Source: Ciona intestinalis | Lineage: Eukaryota > Chordata > Ascidiacea > Phlebobranchia > Cionidae | Assembly (NCBI RefSeq): GCF_000224145.3 | Contig: NW_004190384.2 | Coordinates: 144,349-208,348, forward strand | Direction: 5' to 3' | DNA: 64,000 nt | Shown: piece after piece, positions 1 through 12,200 of the stretch | Numbering within the stretch: the stretch's first letter is position 1 | Layout of the letters: every line of letters starts with the position of its first letter | Translations under genes and position numbers: made by a program | The notes under the pieces: generated by a model | What the model was told of the DNA's origin: nothing | The model's database searches: none | Seen by the model: only the letters and a program-made list of their open reading frames with translations

Positions 1-119
1 GTTCAAGCTTGTATTAGCCGGCAGTGCAAAAAGGTTATGGTGAAAAATATTACACCATACCGAAACTTATTGTTGAGATGTTTTTATACCGGGTCAAAAA
101 ACTAAAGAAACGCCGCGGC

Positions 120-425
120 AGCATTTTTTGCAATTGTTTATTGTGAAATGCAGCTCAACACAACATTTAGCCTCGTTGCTGCTACCATTGGGGGCGTATG
201 TGTCCTTGGGCAAGACACTTAACGACAATTGCTCCAACCCAGTGGTCACTATAAATAGGTTTCCAAAGATAGCAACACACACAAAAAAATCCCAAAAAAA
301 CAATTACCCACAAAATGACATAAATTTAAACCTTGTAAGCTGGAATGAGGTAAGCTGGAATCTTCCGTGTTACAACGGCTGTCGTGTTCCGGCCACTAGA
401 GGATTAAGTAACATTCATTCATAGT
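120..425 (+). repeat. tRNA-derived SINE copy
   Basis: The stretch carries the SINE body in its Pol III sense orientation: the CGTTGCTGCTACCATTGGGG segment, the GGGCAAGACACTTAACG segment, and the terminal GTAACATTCATTCAT tail. Complete copies elsewhere in the window include an A-box-like GTGGTTAGCGCGC and a B-box-like GGTTCAAGGC, which is the basis for calling the family tRNA-derived. The middle of this copy is diverged. Confidence 0.7.
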
Positions 426-999
426 ATGATAAGGTGACATGAGACGTAATAAAAAAAAACACAAAAATAAACAAAACAAAAATGAGACGTGTTTTTATTC
501 TTTTTTTTCGTCCTGTTTGGTAGTGAACAAATAACATTTACAAAATTAGATATAACCGTTAAACCATATCCTCGCGACTCTATAAAGGCATTGTTATTTG
601 TTTGAAACATGTATAAACATGTGGGATGTGCTAACGTGCTAACGGTATTGCTACACAGTATAGGCTATCAGAAGAATCCTGCCAACGGTAATATCGTCAG
701 GTCGGTGAAGCATGTATTACTCGAAATTCAATAGTCGAAAGCCTTGATCAGCAAAAGACTAATTTATTGATTTGATTCTGTCATAATGAGCAATTAAAAA
801 AACGAGTCCTATACTCTATAGGCAGTCCAATATTTTATATGGTGTTGCTGCAGCTGTTTTCTTATTCTTTTTGGCTTTTGGTCTAAATTTTTGTGTTATA
901 AACGAGTCTCATGTAAAAATAACCTAAGATGGCGCGCGTATTTAAATGCTGCTCTATGATATTTGATAAATTTCTTCAACGGGGCCCCGGGGCGCTAAT

Positions 1000-1054
1000 T
1001 ATAGTAATGTGGGTTAAGATGGGATACCGTCCCATTCTACCCCCACCTGCTATA
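1000..1054. mobile_element. Short deletion derivative of the GTGGGGTAAGATGGGAC MITE
   Basis: Two MITE ends, TATAGTAATGTGGGTTAAG and CCCATTCTACCCCCACC, face each other with only a few bases between them. Full copies are about 180 bp, so the interior has been lost. Confidence 0.6.
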
Positions 1055-1240
1055 CATGTATTGTAATAGACAATATGCGACGCTACCGATTGTGTAGGTG
1101 TAATCTATAAATGTATTGTCAGGTTAAAAGCAATATTTGTATTTATGTTTGTCGGTATAAACCTTAACAGTTCAGTTAGACACTGAACTTATTACATAAG
1201 GTTTTATTATTATGTTCAATCGATCATGTGGTTTATATGA

Positions 1241-1422
1241 TAGGGTGGGGTGATGTTTTCAATCTCTCTTCTTGTCCTATATCTGCTAGTAAACAAAAAG
1301 CTTTCACAGAATTATTTAAAAGTATCCTCACGACTCTAACGGCCCTGTTAATTGTTCAAACCACGATTGGGAAATATGGGAAATTCGATGCTAACGGTAT
1401 CCCATCTTACCCCTCAGTACTA
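1241..1422. mobile_element. MITE copy, GTGGGGTAAGATGGGAC family
   Basis: A near full-length copy bounded by TAGGGTGGGG and CCCATCTTACCCC. It carries the family's internal landmarks (GTAAACAAA, ACGACTCTAA, CACGATTGGGAAATATGGG). The inverted ends and roughly 180-bp size match other copies. I believe this corresponds to the described Ciona MITE group (Cimi-1 type), but that name is from memory. Confidence 0.75.
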
Positions 1423-2873
1423 AATGTACAAGAAGCATTTATTACACAATATATTAGATAATTTTTTTACAAAGCAATACGCTATATTCGGTGCGTCACA
1501 CGTCACACGTCAAGCGTCATGCGACAAGGTTTAAATTAAGGTCCTGCGCCAACTATAACGCATTGTACGATAAATCAATTGATTTCCCGTGGCACTAGTA
1601 ATTATAAGAAAGTCGATAATTTTAGCAATTTTAAAGCTTTTCCTTTTGTTGCTTTAGTTTTAAAGTTTTAATTATATATCTGCGTTTTGTTGGTGTATAT
1701 TATGAGAACAATACGTCATCTCGTTATTAAAGTAGAGATTACTTTTGTAGATGCAACTTCTAAAATAACGCATGGTCGGGTTTTTGGGTATTTCCCATGT
1801 GGATATGACGTTATAGTTAATTATTATTCTGTATGAATATTTTATAAAGGCAAAAACGACACGACTACAAATTAATGATAAACGCGCACCTAAAACAATA
1901 GATATATATGCTGTACGTTTGCACGACGTTTATAGTTGTTCTAAAATAACAACCACATCGCAGTTGGTCCTGACTGCTATGTAAAAGCAATTACATGTTC
2001 CCTAATGAGTGTACTTAACTTTATTCGGTAATTGGAGCGATTATATTAAATGTTGTTTTAAGACGTGCACATATTGCACAAGTCTATATAGATATTAGAT
2101 GAACACAAAATATGGGAATTTATTTGACTGAAATATCAGTGAGGTTTATTCCTAAATGGTGTGAACATTTTATTGACTGTAGGCAACTAAATTGGCAAAA
2201 CAAACGGTGTAAGCCCTAAAATGGCATTGTTGTCGCTTAATCCGGGTTTTCTATGTTTAGCACACATTGGAAATATCGACCTGCTTATTCGGTGTTTCTG
2301 GTTGAGCCGCTACGATGCAAAATATAGTAAATTATTAATGCTGCTGTATCTCGTGTGGCGAATGACATGTCCCCCCAACAGACCCGGGTTGTAAAATTAC
2401 TTCTCAGTAGAGAATAGTCGCCGCCAGATTGCAACAGCATGCGTGTTTGTCTTATATGTAAAGTAGTCGTTCATGTATGTTTAATAATTAAATAATTTTA
2501 TTCCATCTTCTGCAGTGAGCGTACCAAGTTTTGGAAATTAAAGCTAAAAGAAGCAAAAGTATTATTGTATCATTTTGTCAGAAATTGTATTTGTTTGTTT
2601 TGCTTTTGAAATTGTGATTGGTTTTGCTTTGTCAGTTACATACAGATTGTACGGATACCGAATATTTTACAGATTTGTTTTATGTGATAATACGCCGCAA
2701 TGGAAAACGAGAAACCCACTAAAGTGTCAAGAACAAAACTTAGCTTGCTAAGGTAAAGTATTGGGACAATTCGTCGTTAATATTCTGTGTAAAACTTATA
2801 ATCTTTTAACTTAACCTTTTTTGTCATAGAAGGGATACTGTATACCAAAGAGACAGAAACAGTAAATATTATT

Positions 2874-3280
2874 ATACCCTTTTTGCATGGTAAAAAGTTA
2901 ATGCGAATAACGATTCGCATTAACTCGTCATATGATAACTCGCTTACAGCGTTATTTTGCATGGTCATTGGTTTATGTGCGTATCAACATTGAGTTAGCT
3001 TATTTTAGCGCAATGTTGTTAAATCTAGTTTATAAAATAGATTTTAATACTTTATGGGGCTATTACCAGCTAAAAACTGTAAAAATAATACCCGAAAAAG
3101 ATTGGGCTCTTAAAAGTAAAACTGTACTTTCACCTTACTTTTCTTTACTCGCATAATGCGAGTAACAACCAACCTCCTACAGCAGATGACACGCTTATGA
3201 CGTTATGCGTGTTAACTTTGTTTTTGCGAGTAAATATGAGAGTACTTACGCGCAAAAAAGTGACCATGCAAAAAGGGTAT
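2874..3280. mobile_element. Foldback/MITE element of about 407 bp with 18-bp perfect TIRs
   Basis: The left end ATACCCTTTTTGCATGGT at 2874-2891 is the exact reverse complement of 3263-3280. Inside are two perfect palindromes: 2896-2925 (13-bp arms, 4-base loop) and 3145-3165 (10-bp arms around one base). The 74-codon ORF inside has no recognisable family, so this looks like a non-autonomous DNA element. It is unrelated to the GTGGGGTAAGATGGGAC family. Confidence 0.75.
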
Positions 3281-3296
3281 TAGTATTACTGTATAC

Positions 3297-3478
3297 AGTA
3301 CTATGGGGTAAGATGGGACACATTTAGCACATACTATACAAATATCCTGTTCGTGTTTAAAACAAGTAACAACGGCCTGAGGATACGGTTTTATAATTCC
3401 TTGAATTTTCTTTGTTTACTACCAAATGGAACGAATAAAAAGACTAAATGTGTGTTTCCATTTCTCCCACCCTATATA
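3297..3478. mobile_element. MITE copy, GTGGGGTAAGATGGGAC family
   Basis: It begins ATGGGGTAAGATGGGACAC and ends CCATTTCTCCCACCC. The interior has the TTTGTTTACTACCAAATGG landmark. This copy has the opposite orientation to the one at 1241. Confidence 0.75.
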
Positions 3479-3740
3479 CTTTAACCTTACACTAATTGTA
3501 GATTCTGCAATAGCATAATTCTAGTGAAAAGCTGCGAAAGTAATAATATCATATTCAGTGTTATAATAATGAATTTTTATCGATTTTTTACGCAGACAAA
3601 AACCTCTTGAGGTTTCTACTGAAAAATCACCGTTGTTGGATGTTGAAAGAATTTGTGAAACGCCGGTTACATCAGGTATATGATGACTTTCAACTTTAAA
3701 AACTGCTTTTTTTGCATCGTCAAATTGAAGCACTTCCAAG

Positions 3741-3932
3741 TACAGTTGGGTGGTGTGAAATAGTCCATGTTTTCATATTCTTCTAACGTCCCATTTGGTG
3801 GTAAACAAAGAATATTCACAGAATTTTATAACCATATCCTCACAAGTCTATAATAGATCTTTTTATTGTTAAAACACGATAAGGAAACATGGAATATAAT
3901 GTGTTTACGGTATTCATCTTACCCCTTTGTAT
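3741..3932. mobile_element. Diverged MITE copy, GTGGGGTAAGATGGGAC family
   Basis: Internal landmarks GTCCCATTTGGTGGTAAAC, CCATATCCTCACAAGTC and CACGATAAGGAAACATGG are present, but both terminal repeats are mutated. This suggests an older insertion. Confidence 0.65.
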
Positions 3933-4185
3933 AATGAAGGTTTTAATCAGTTGGTCGCCTTAGAACAGTCCAAACCCACAAGCCACGTATATGTCTTGTA
4001 GTTGATGAATATCTTGTTGATCTTTTTACATTTCCAAATATTTCCGCATTTTAAACGAGCATTTTTATCCAACAGCACGAAACGACAACCCAAAGTCGAT
4101 ATTTTCTGTTTCGAACAACAACGATAGACAAGTAGTGAAACTACAACGAGGTTTGTTGAATAGTAAGTGGACGTCATCTCAATCT

Positions 4186-7100
4186 ATGGAAGAACCAACC
4201 AATGCGTTTGAAGTCAAACCTCCGTTGGCTGCCCAACCTAACAATGAAACACCAACGCAAGACACACCGATATTAAACCCGCCATCCAAAGCGAAGTCAC
4301 ACGACGAGTATACGAAAGGCATCCTTGCTGCTCTGTTGGGTGCTGGGGTAATGTATGGGTTGACAGGAGTGTTTGTACGTTTGGCAGGTGATCATGGGGT
4401 GGGATCTATTGAGACTCTACTTGTTAGAAGTATGGTTCAGGTGAGAATCAGCATGGATTGTAATGCGTATTAATGGCTTATAATATATTTTGCTATTAGT
4501 GTTAATGAGTGAGTTATTTTCCCATCTCCCTTCTCTACTCGCTGTTTTAATTAACCCTTCTTAGGCATTATAATTTAGATGAGTACAATTATGTTATGGT
4601 ATATTACTGTGGGGTAAAATGGAAAATGTTAACACAAATATGTTTTCAAATCGTGTTTTTTTTAAATTACCGCTCTTTTAAAGTCGTAAGCATATGTGTT
4701 AATATTCCTTGTTTTTCAAATGAGAGGATAAAAGTGAATGGAAACATTAACCGTTTTACCCCACCCTATACGATATGTATGACAAAACACTATTGTATTT
4801 CTAATATTAATTCATATACACGCAGTTTCTTTTATTTGGCTCGTTGATTGGAGCTCACAAGATATCGTATCGGCCACCAGAGGGCAGAGTGTGGTATTGT
4901 GTTTTAATCGCAGTGATGTACAGCCTTGCCACCATTTGTTCATTTGAAGCTTTCAAGTAAGTTTTGTGACCAATTTAAACAAAACAACATTTTAAGAATG
5001 AAAAAGAGTAGTCGAAAGAAAATTGTATTGCGGCCATACTAAATGTTCTTTGTCAAAATATTGCAGAAGATGCTAAATGAAGGGACCAAAATATTCCTAA
5101 TTTCTTTACCGTTTTGCTTTTTACGACCAAAAGAACATTCCCGCATTTATTTCATAGACATTTCTATAGTTTTAAATTTTAATGAAAAAATAAATGAATT
5201 ATTAAACCCCCTTATATCTACATTAACAATAACTCAAGAAAATTTGGAGATTTTCAATTTTGGCAAACTTATTTTGACAAAATTTTGAGTCAAAAGTTAG
5301 TGCCAATTTTCCGTTTGTGTTTTTGGTAGATACGAAAGGATACGGTTATCTAAGTTCCATAAATATCCTTTGTTTACTACCAAATATAGGGACGATAAAA
5401 TAAAATGTTAACATATTCCATCCCCACCTTATTATAGTAGTTTAAATATATTGTAAACCTCATGATGGATGCATCAACATTACAGCGTCATTCCACCTGG
5501 TAACGCAATTGCAACACGAGGGGCTTCAAGGACAATATTTGCTGTGGTTTTAACTTTCCTTATCACACGGGAGAAGATCCAAATAAGAGATGGGGCCGCC
5601 GTATTAATATGTATGAGTGGGATCGCAATGATAATAGGTTGGCCCACTTTATATTTATGTCTGTATGGGTGAGGTCTTACAGCGAAACACGCCATGGAAC
5701 CAAAGATTTTAGCCAGAGTTTGCCCATTACCACAGCATAGTATAATGGGTGATATTCTACAGAGTAACCTGAGATTTTGGCTAGAGGCGAACAATTGCAC
5801 AACTTTTTTATATTACTACTTGACAATTAAATTTGGTTGAAAAGAAAAAAATAGGAATCTAATTTAGATTTCGTGAATAAACCACGTGGTTCATTATTCA
5901 GCTTCCAGTTTGACATCAAATGAAAAAGATTACGTAGTTCCTCATGGGATGTCAGATAACAAGGTCTTAGTGAACGTGTATGGATACATACTTATTGTGG
6001 TTGCTGGCATTACACGAAGTCTCGGCATGATCACGGTGCGGAAAGTAAAAGGTGAGAATATACCAATGTTTTTATTGCATGAAGTTATAGGCACCGAAAA
6101 TATAGAAACCAATTTTGGATAAAATTAAATAAATAAATGTAACTTATCTATCCTTACGTGGCGGGGCAACAACAGTCGTTAAAACACGAGTGTTCCGCTT
6201 TTGTACCCCGTGCCCGCTTAAAAGAGTTACCACGCATGTTACTTTGTGGGCGATTGTTAGTGACAAACGCACAACCACTGCGTCACGGCGGTGGAATAAT
6301 TTAAATACAATGCAGACTTCATAAAATCCGTTAAATAATTTTAATTGCCTTACTCAACAAGATGTACTTAGTTTTCAATTTGTGTTAAACAATCATTGTA
6401 TTTTGAACATACTTTGCTGCTATGTTTCAATAGAAAATAAGGTTAAACATTCATGATTTTACTTCACTTATTTACTTTTATTAGAAGTTGAAACCAAAAG
6501 TACACTAAGTTTAATTTAAAACTATTTCATGCGATGTAAACTTCAGAAATCAGTCAAATATTATGAATTGACTAAACATATAACTTGACTTAATTCAGGC
6601 GAAGTTCATTCGTTCTCGGTTGTTCTGTATCACTCAAGTTTAACTTTCTTAATATCCATCGGTCTAATGTTCGTTCGTCCGTTCCCATGGCCACCAAGCG
6701 CAGCAGGGATCGGTTACATGGTGGCTGTGTGTGCGACGTCATCCGTGGCAACCTGGTCATCCAACTAGTAAGTTAATATTTGTAATCTCCCGAATATTTC
6801 TATGTTTTAAATATAATGTAGTAATTATATATTTTTCATATTATGTTAATGAATGTATGTGACTTTTTATTTCAATGAATGAATATTTCGGTTTATTTAA
6901 CGTTCGTTATAAGACCTGTGTACTATTTCATACGTTATCACCTGCGTATAACTTGACGGGTGATTTTTTTTATAACAACCTATTAGTGACCACTGGGTTC
7001 GAGAAGTTGCCGTTAAGTGTCTTGCCCAAGGACACATACGCCAACAAAAGTAGCATCTCTTAGACTAGAACTTATATTTTTTTGAAGAGTCATGCAACCA

Positions 7101-7462
7101 CTTTGTCACTCCGCCCGTTGTCGCCAATGATGTCACATTGAATTTAAAATTGATATAAACTTATACACAAATCATTTTGAAAGAGAAGCTGCAGGTGGTT
7201 TTCAATTCATGTTTTATATTTGTTATCTAACTTTTCCTGTTTTATCATCAGTGCTGTTCAACTTATACACCCTGGGTTGGCGGCGCTTGCCCAGAACGCC
7301 GACCTTGTAGTTAGTATCACCTTGGAACATACAATCTTACAAGTGGCCCCTCAGCTGCTGGAAATATTGGGCGCTCTGCTTATTTTGTTTGGTGTGTCTG
7401 GACTCACGTTTTTAAAATGGAGGGAAAGCAAAAAGGAAGCAGAGTTAGGAGATGAAACATAG
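4186..7462 (+). CDS. EamA/DMT-superfamily transporter, SLC35G-like
   Basis: This is a six-exon gene for a protein of about 363 aa. Exons are 4186-4440, 4826-4956, 5486-5668, 5909-6051, 6599-6767 and 7252-7462. All introns are GT-AG and the phases agree. The start is the ATG at 4186; an upstream in-frame GTG is ignored. The N-terminus (about 50 aa, Pro/Asn-rich) is probably cytosolic. After it come hydrophobic helices typical of drug/metabolite transporters, including GILAALLGAGVMYGLTGVFV and a segment near RGASRTIFAVVLTFLITREK, the usual glycine/serine-rich motif ending in a basic loop. Length and repeat architecture fit SLC35G/TMEM20 proteins (about 10 TM, two EamA halves). The substrate is unknown. 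The basic and acidic tail KWRESKKEAELGDET is cytosolic-like. A poly(A) signal follows at 7574. Two MITEs and one SINE lie in its introns. Confidence 0.85.
4595..4771. mobile_element. MITE copy, GTGGGGTAAGATGGGAC family (intron 1 of the transporter)
   Basis: It starts ACTGTGGGGTAAAATGGAAA and ends TTTTACCCCACCCTATAC. The element lies wholly inside intron 1 and just upstream of the exon 2 acceptor. Confidence 0.7.
5331..5447. mobile_element. Partial MITE copy (intron 2 of the transporter)
   Basis: Only the right two thirds of the family are present: AGGATACGGTTAT, TTTGTTTACTACCAAAT, then a degraded CCATCCCCACC end. Confidence 0.55.
6118..6300 (-). repeat. SINE copy, internally deleted
   Basis: It reads AATGTAACTTATCTATCC, then ACAGTCGTTAAAACACGAGT and the GTGGGCGATTGTTAGTGAC junction, which shows that the middle was lost. 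It ends in ACCACTGCGTCACGGCGG. It lies in intron 4 of the transporter. Confidence 0.7.
6840..7068 (-). repeat. Diverged SINE copy
   Basis: Recognisable by GTTATAAGACCTGTGTACT, TTAGTGACCACTGGGTTCGA and CTTGCCCAAGGACACATACG. It lies in intron 5 of the transporter. Confidence 0.65.
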
Positions 7463-9202
7463 ACTTTTTCTAAGAATGTAAAAATATTTTTCTATCATGA
7501 TGTGTCGTGTTTTGTTGTTTGTTTTTCACTTCAAGTCTTTCTTGGTCGTCCAATATGGTTTACCCGCAATCTAAATAAACCATTTCAAACTCTGTGAACT
7601 TTGATTATATATAATGGCTCATATAAATTATACCACGTACAATTTCCAACATAACCTATATACCTAAAATTCTACTCGTTTGCGCAGTAGTTCCGATGCG
7701 CAATATAACTTTTACGCAATCATTGCTGTTCGAAGTCACTTTCAGTTTTGCACGACCACCGAAAAAGTATGACGATCAACAATCAGCATTTTAATAACCT
7801 TTGGGCGCGGGATTGCTTTTCGTATTTTTTCCGTTTTTGACCAGGTCTCACTTAATTGGATTTTGCAAGCAAAGCATAGCAGCTAGACCAAAACTTTTTT
7901 AGGAAGTTAGTGCAGTGTGAAATTATCTTCAAATTCATATTTTTATTTTTTTGATGAGGTCATCATAAAATTGATGTCGTCATAATAAATCTTAGATTGT
8001 TGAATATTTCAGAAAAGAACAAAAATATTAAAATATAATGTATTGTAAAAACCTTCTCTTTGATGTATGATTTGTAAAACAAAATCCTTTAATATGTCGA
8101 TTCTAAACCACGTACTAATGGGACCAAAATGTATTGAGTTAAGTGAGGTTTTTAACTTATGGACTGTTATTGCTACAATAAAACCATCAATAAACACAAT
8201 TTTTTATAACCAAAATCATTGAAACTCTTATAAAACCATCTTGGAAATGTCTTTTAAAAAACGATGAATGTTTGACAAACTAAACGATAAACCTAACAGA
8301 TTATTTGGAACTCGCATTGTAAAATTCAATCTTAATTTTATTCGATCAAAAATAACATTATAAACCTTTAACTGAACAAGTATGCATGTTTGCGGTCAAC
8401 GTCGATTAAGTAACTTGATTTTTTGTTTTATTGTAACAAGAACTTTTAAACTTCTGCATACGTGTAAACATTTTCATAAGAAATAAAGGAATACGAGATA
8501 CAAAGAATCAAAGATTGGATTTCTAGGTCGATAGTTGCCGGAACCTTTAGTTGGTTCCTAATGCAAAGCAATTGAAATTCTTACAGCTCTGTGTGTGAGG
8601 ACCAACCCTCTTACAAAACAATGTAATCTCTACGGAAAAATCTTATTTAGATTCTAAATCGGAAAATTCAAAAAATATATGAAGGAAAAATTGCCAACTT
8701 CGACTTGCAACGGCATTAACCGGTGAAAAATATATAAAGGTTCCGGAGCTCCATCTCTTAAACGTCATATTTTACATTTAATAAGCCATACATACAAACA
8801 ACGCGGCCATTGATGGCAAATCTGATTAGACAAAACTATAAAAACTGAGGTTGCTGAATTAACAAACATGGTTGCCAAATACACAAGAGAGGTATAAGGT
8901 TAAATATGCCAAACATTAAGTTAGCATAATGTCATTTAAAAGTTACTTGTCACTTCCGTGTGGACATCAACGTGTCTTAAAGACTAATGACCAGGTTTGT
9001 TAAAGAAACAAGTTGTGTCACCGAAATAGTGGAGATTGTGGATGAACATGATTTTCATAGTTGTTGCCTTATGCTTGCCCCATGGGAATCCCCCTAACCC
9101 CTGAGCCGTAACCCCATGGATCGAACCCCATAAGTAATGGTTAGTTGCTGGTTAGGGGATTATTTGGTGAGCAGTTTCAAATATAAAACAACCGTTTCAT
9201 AT
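7463..9202. other. Convergent intergenic region
   Basis: This AT-rich DNA lies between two converging genes. It holds the transporter's 3' UTR with an AATAAA at 7574-7579. No MITE or SINE copy and no supported ORF is seen. The only remarkable feature is a C-run cluster near 9075-9130, described separately. Confidence 0.5.
7574..7579 (+). promoter_or_regulatory. Poly(A) signal AATAAA
   Basis: A canonical AATAAA lies about 110 bases after the transporter stop codon on the same strand. Confidence 0.6.
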
Positions 9203-12200
9203 TCACACAACTGTTGAAATAACTTCAGATATTCTGTTCGATTCATTCTTGGCTTTCACACGAATCTTATCCTCGACGTCACTGCCGTCAGAGCCGATGA
9301 CGTCACCATGATGACGTAATACTTTAAATCTCTCCAACACACAACTAGCGGTGATTCTAGCTTCAGCGTCATATTCCCATGTTTCGTTCAGTATGGTGTC
9401 AACGAATTCAGAGAGACCCTTTATAGGGAAGCATATTATTAACCCCTTTTTATCGATTTGTTGTGTGTTAATCTGCCACGCTAAGAGCCAACATTTATTC
9501 ATAAAAACCATCGCACATGGTTGTTTTCGTGAAAAATCGTAAGCAGGCACGAGGTACATGAAACGGGCTGTCGTTGCCCCGCCATACGAGGATAATTAAT
9601 TAACATCCATTCATATATTTCTTGGGTTTTATAAAAGGTCGCAATAAACACAGTCGGTTTAGAGTCAGGTCAAATAAGTAAGGTTCATAAATATAATCCA
9701 CCTGGTGCTTTTTCCATTTCTCCGGAATACTCGGTAGTTGGCGCTCTTTGCACACAAGAAGCAGCATTTGATCTTTGGTGGGTCGGTCGTTTATTTTGTC
9801 TCCAAACGGTGGTTTATACGGAGACGCCATGCCTGTATTTACATTGATAGGTAAAGATTTACAGTAAGTAACTAAGGTAGCGACGTGTTCGTGTGGAACT
9901 ACAATATGCGTGCACTGTAGGATAGAATAACATAAGCAACTCCCATAGCATGTTATACAACTCTGGTATAACTACAGACTTTGATATATAAAATAAATCC
10001 CATGATCATTAATTAACATTATTTTTGCTACAAGTTTCTATCGCGTTTTATACGAACCTTCTGAAGTTTCACAACGATTCGCCATCTCCCACAAAACTAA
10101 AGCCATCGCGTAAACGTCCACTCGCTTAAACATCTCAATATCTGTGAGGTTAACCAGTCTTTCCAATAACTCGGGAGCCATGTACCTTGATGTTCCAACC
10201 TGGCCTGGTGGTAAACAAGTTGGTGAGATAGATAAAGATAGTTTTACACAGATGTGATATCACATGTCTGCTCGCTAAGAATATGTAGCAGTGATTTTGA
10301 ACTTGTAGTACATTGAATGAACAAATGTAACTTATTCATTACAACAACAGGCGTTATAACACGAGTGTTCTGTTTCATACACGTCGTTCCAGCTTACGAG
10401 TTACCACGTTTGTAACTTGATTAAGTACTTTTGTTGATATTTATGTGTGATTGATAATTTAGACAACTCATAAAGGGCCACTTGGTTAAAGCCATTGCTA
10501 GTAATTGAGACAATAAATGATTTATTGTTTTGAAGACACTGTGCACCATTCAACGGTTGTCCATTTAAACAAAAACTCACCAGCGTTTGCAAGTTCATCA
10601 CGACTCAACTTCGGGTCCAACTTGAGTGAAAGCCCGAAGTCAGCCAACACGCATTCTCTCCTGCCATCTTTCACAAGGATGTTACAACTTTTGACGTCTC
10701 TGTGGGCGATTGGTATCTTGGGGCGACCCACGTCATCTCTCTCCGCATGCAGGTATGATAACCCTGACGATGAAATAAATTGAATGAATGAATGAATGTA
10801 ACTTATTTATCCTCGTGTGGATGGGCAATGACAGTTGTTACAACACGGGTGTTTCGTTTCATCCACCTTGTGCCCGCTGTACGAACTACCATAAAGCAGT
10901 TTCTTTGTAGGTCCGGTGCCGCTGCATGGTGATGAGCGCGTCTGCACTTAGCCCAGAGTTTTTGGTCTGTAGCACACAGTTTAAATNGCCGAAAAACATT
11001 CACCCACTAAGTGCACACGCGTTCATCACTTTGCCACCGGACACACAAACAAACGGTTGCTTTAACCACTTTATTGAAAACCCTGATCAACCGATATGGC
11101 AACAACTGAGTAAATCGATGTAACCAGGTTGACAAAATACGCAAGATATTTAACGCTATGAATATATACATAATAAATACTTAAATGCTTTGTAATATTT
11201 TTTTGCACATTACCTTTAGCTATTGAGGTTGCCATGTCACAAAACTGATCCCAGTCAAGAATATTGGAGCCCAAAAAGTCAGCTAAACTTTTCTCTTGAT
11301 AGTAAGAAGTTATGAGCCAATACTGCAACCGACCTCGCACTGTGTGTTGCTCAGAAGCATAAAATTCAATGATGTTTTCGTGTCTCATCCAACTACAAAC
11401 AATATATAAATATTAGAATTAAATATTCAATAATGTTACTGTGGGGTAAGATGGGATACGGTTAGCACCTAAATCCCATATTTCCTGACTTTGTTTTTAA
11501 CAATTATAATACATAAAGGTGGGGTAAGATGGGACACCTTTAACACATAATATGCGAATATCCTGATCGTGTTATTAATTCTTTGAATGGGTTTTTTTTG
11601 TTTACTACCAAATTGGACGAGAAAAGAGAATAAAATGTTGGGGGGGGGGGGGGGGGGGGGTTTTCCATCTTCCCCCACCCTACTATAACGCTCAATAAAA
11701 CAAACGCGAGAGTATCCACAATTATGCTTGTAGTTCTACATCAAGGAATTTAGGCTTCCTACAGTATACCATCTTACCCCACCTTAGCCAACAATACTAT
11801 ATATATGTACAAGGGCAAAAAAGTCCAGATAAAAAAACTCCCACCTTTCAGTTAGCATGTCTTTCTCTTGTCTCCACGCCCCATAATTGTGGAGACGAAA
11901 TACTTTCACTGAAACAACTTGAGGAGGAGAAGCATCTTGTTGTAGATTTGCTTTCCAAACCTCAGCGAATCTTCCTTTGCCTTGTAATAACAATGATAAT
12001 TACCATAATCTTGTTTGACAAATTTCATGGCCGATGTTTCACAAACGTTTTTATCTTGATGGTGATAAATCAAGAAGTAATCCTTTTGTGCAGAAATATT
12101 AATTACTACTGTGGATGGCTTGCATTAACACATAATATCCCATATTTCTTGTTTTTAAACAGTTAACAACTTTCTTTTATAGTCATAAGGATATAACTTT

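Larger units (their letters stand above)
1..4185. other. Intergenic region
   Basis: No coding exon can be supported here. The stretch is AT-rich and holds a SINE copy near its start, four copies of the short MITE and one foldback element, each listed separately. The short ORFs fall in repeats or show no family likeness. Confidence 0.6.

Noticed and set aside
128-424. 98-codon ORF at the left edge
   Set aside because: It lies entirely over a SINE copy.
2932-3156. 74-codon ORF in the foldback element
   Set aside because: It has no transposase-like motif, and the element is too small to be autonomous.
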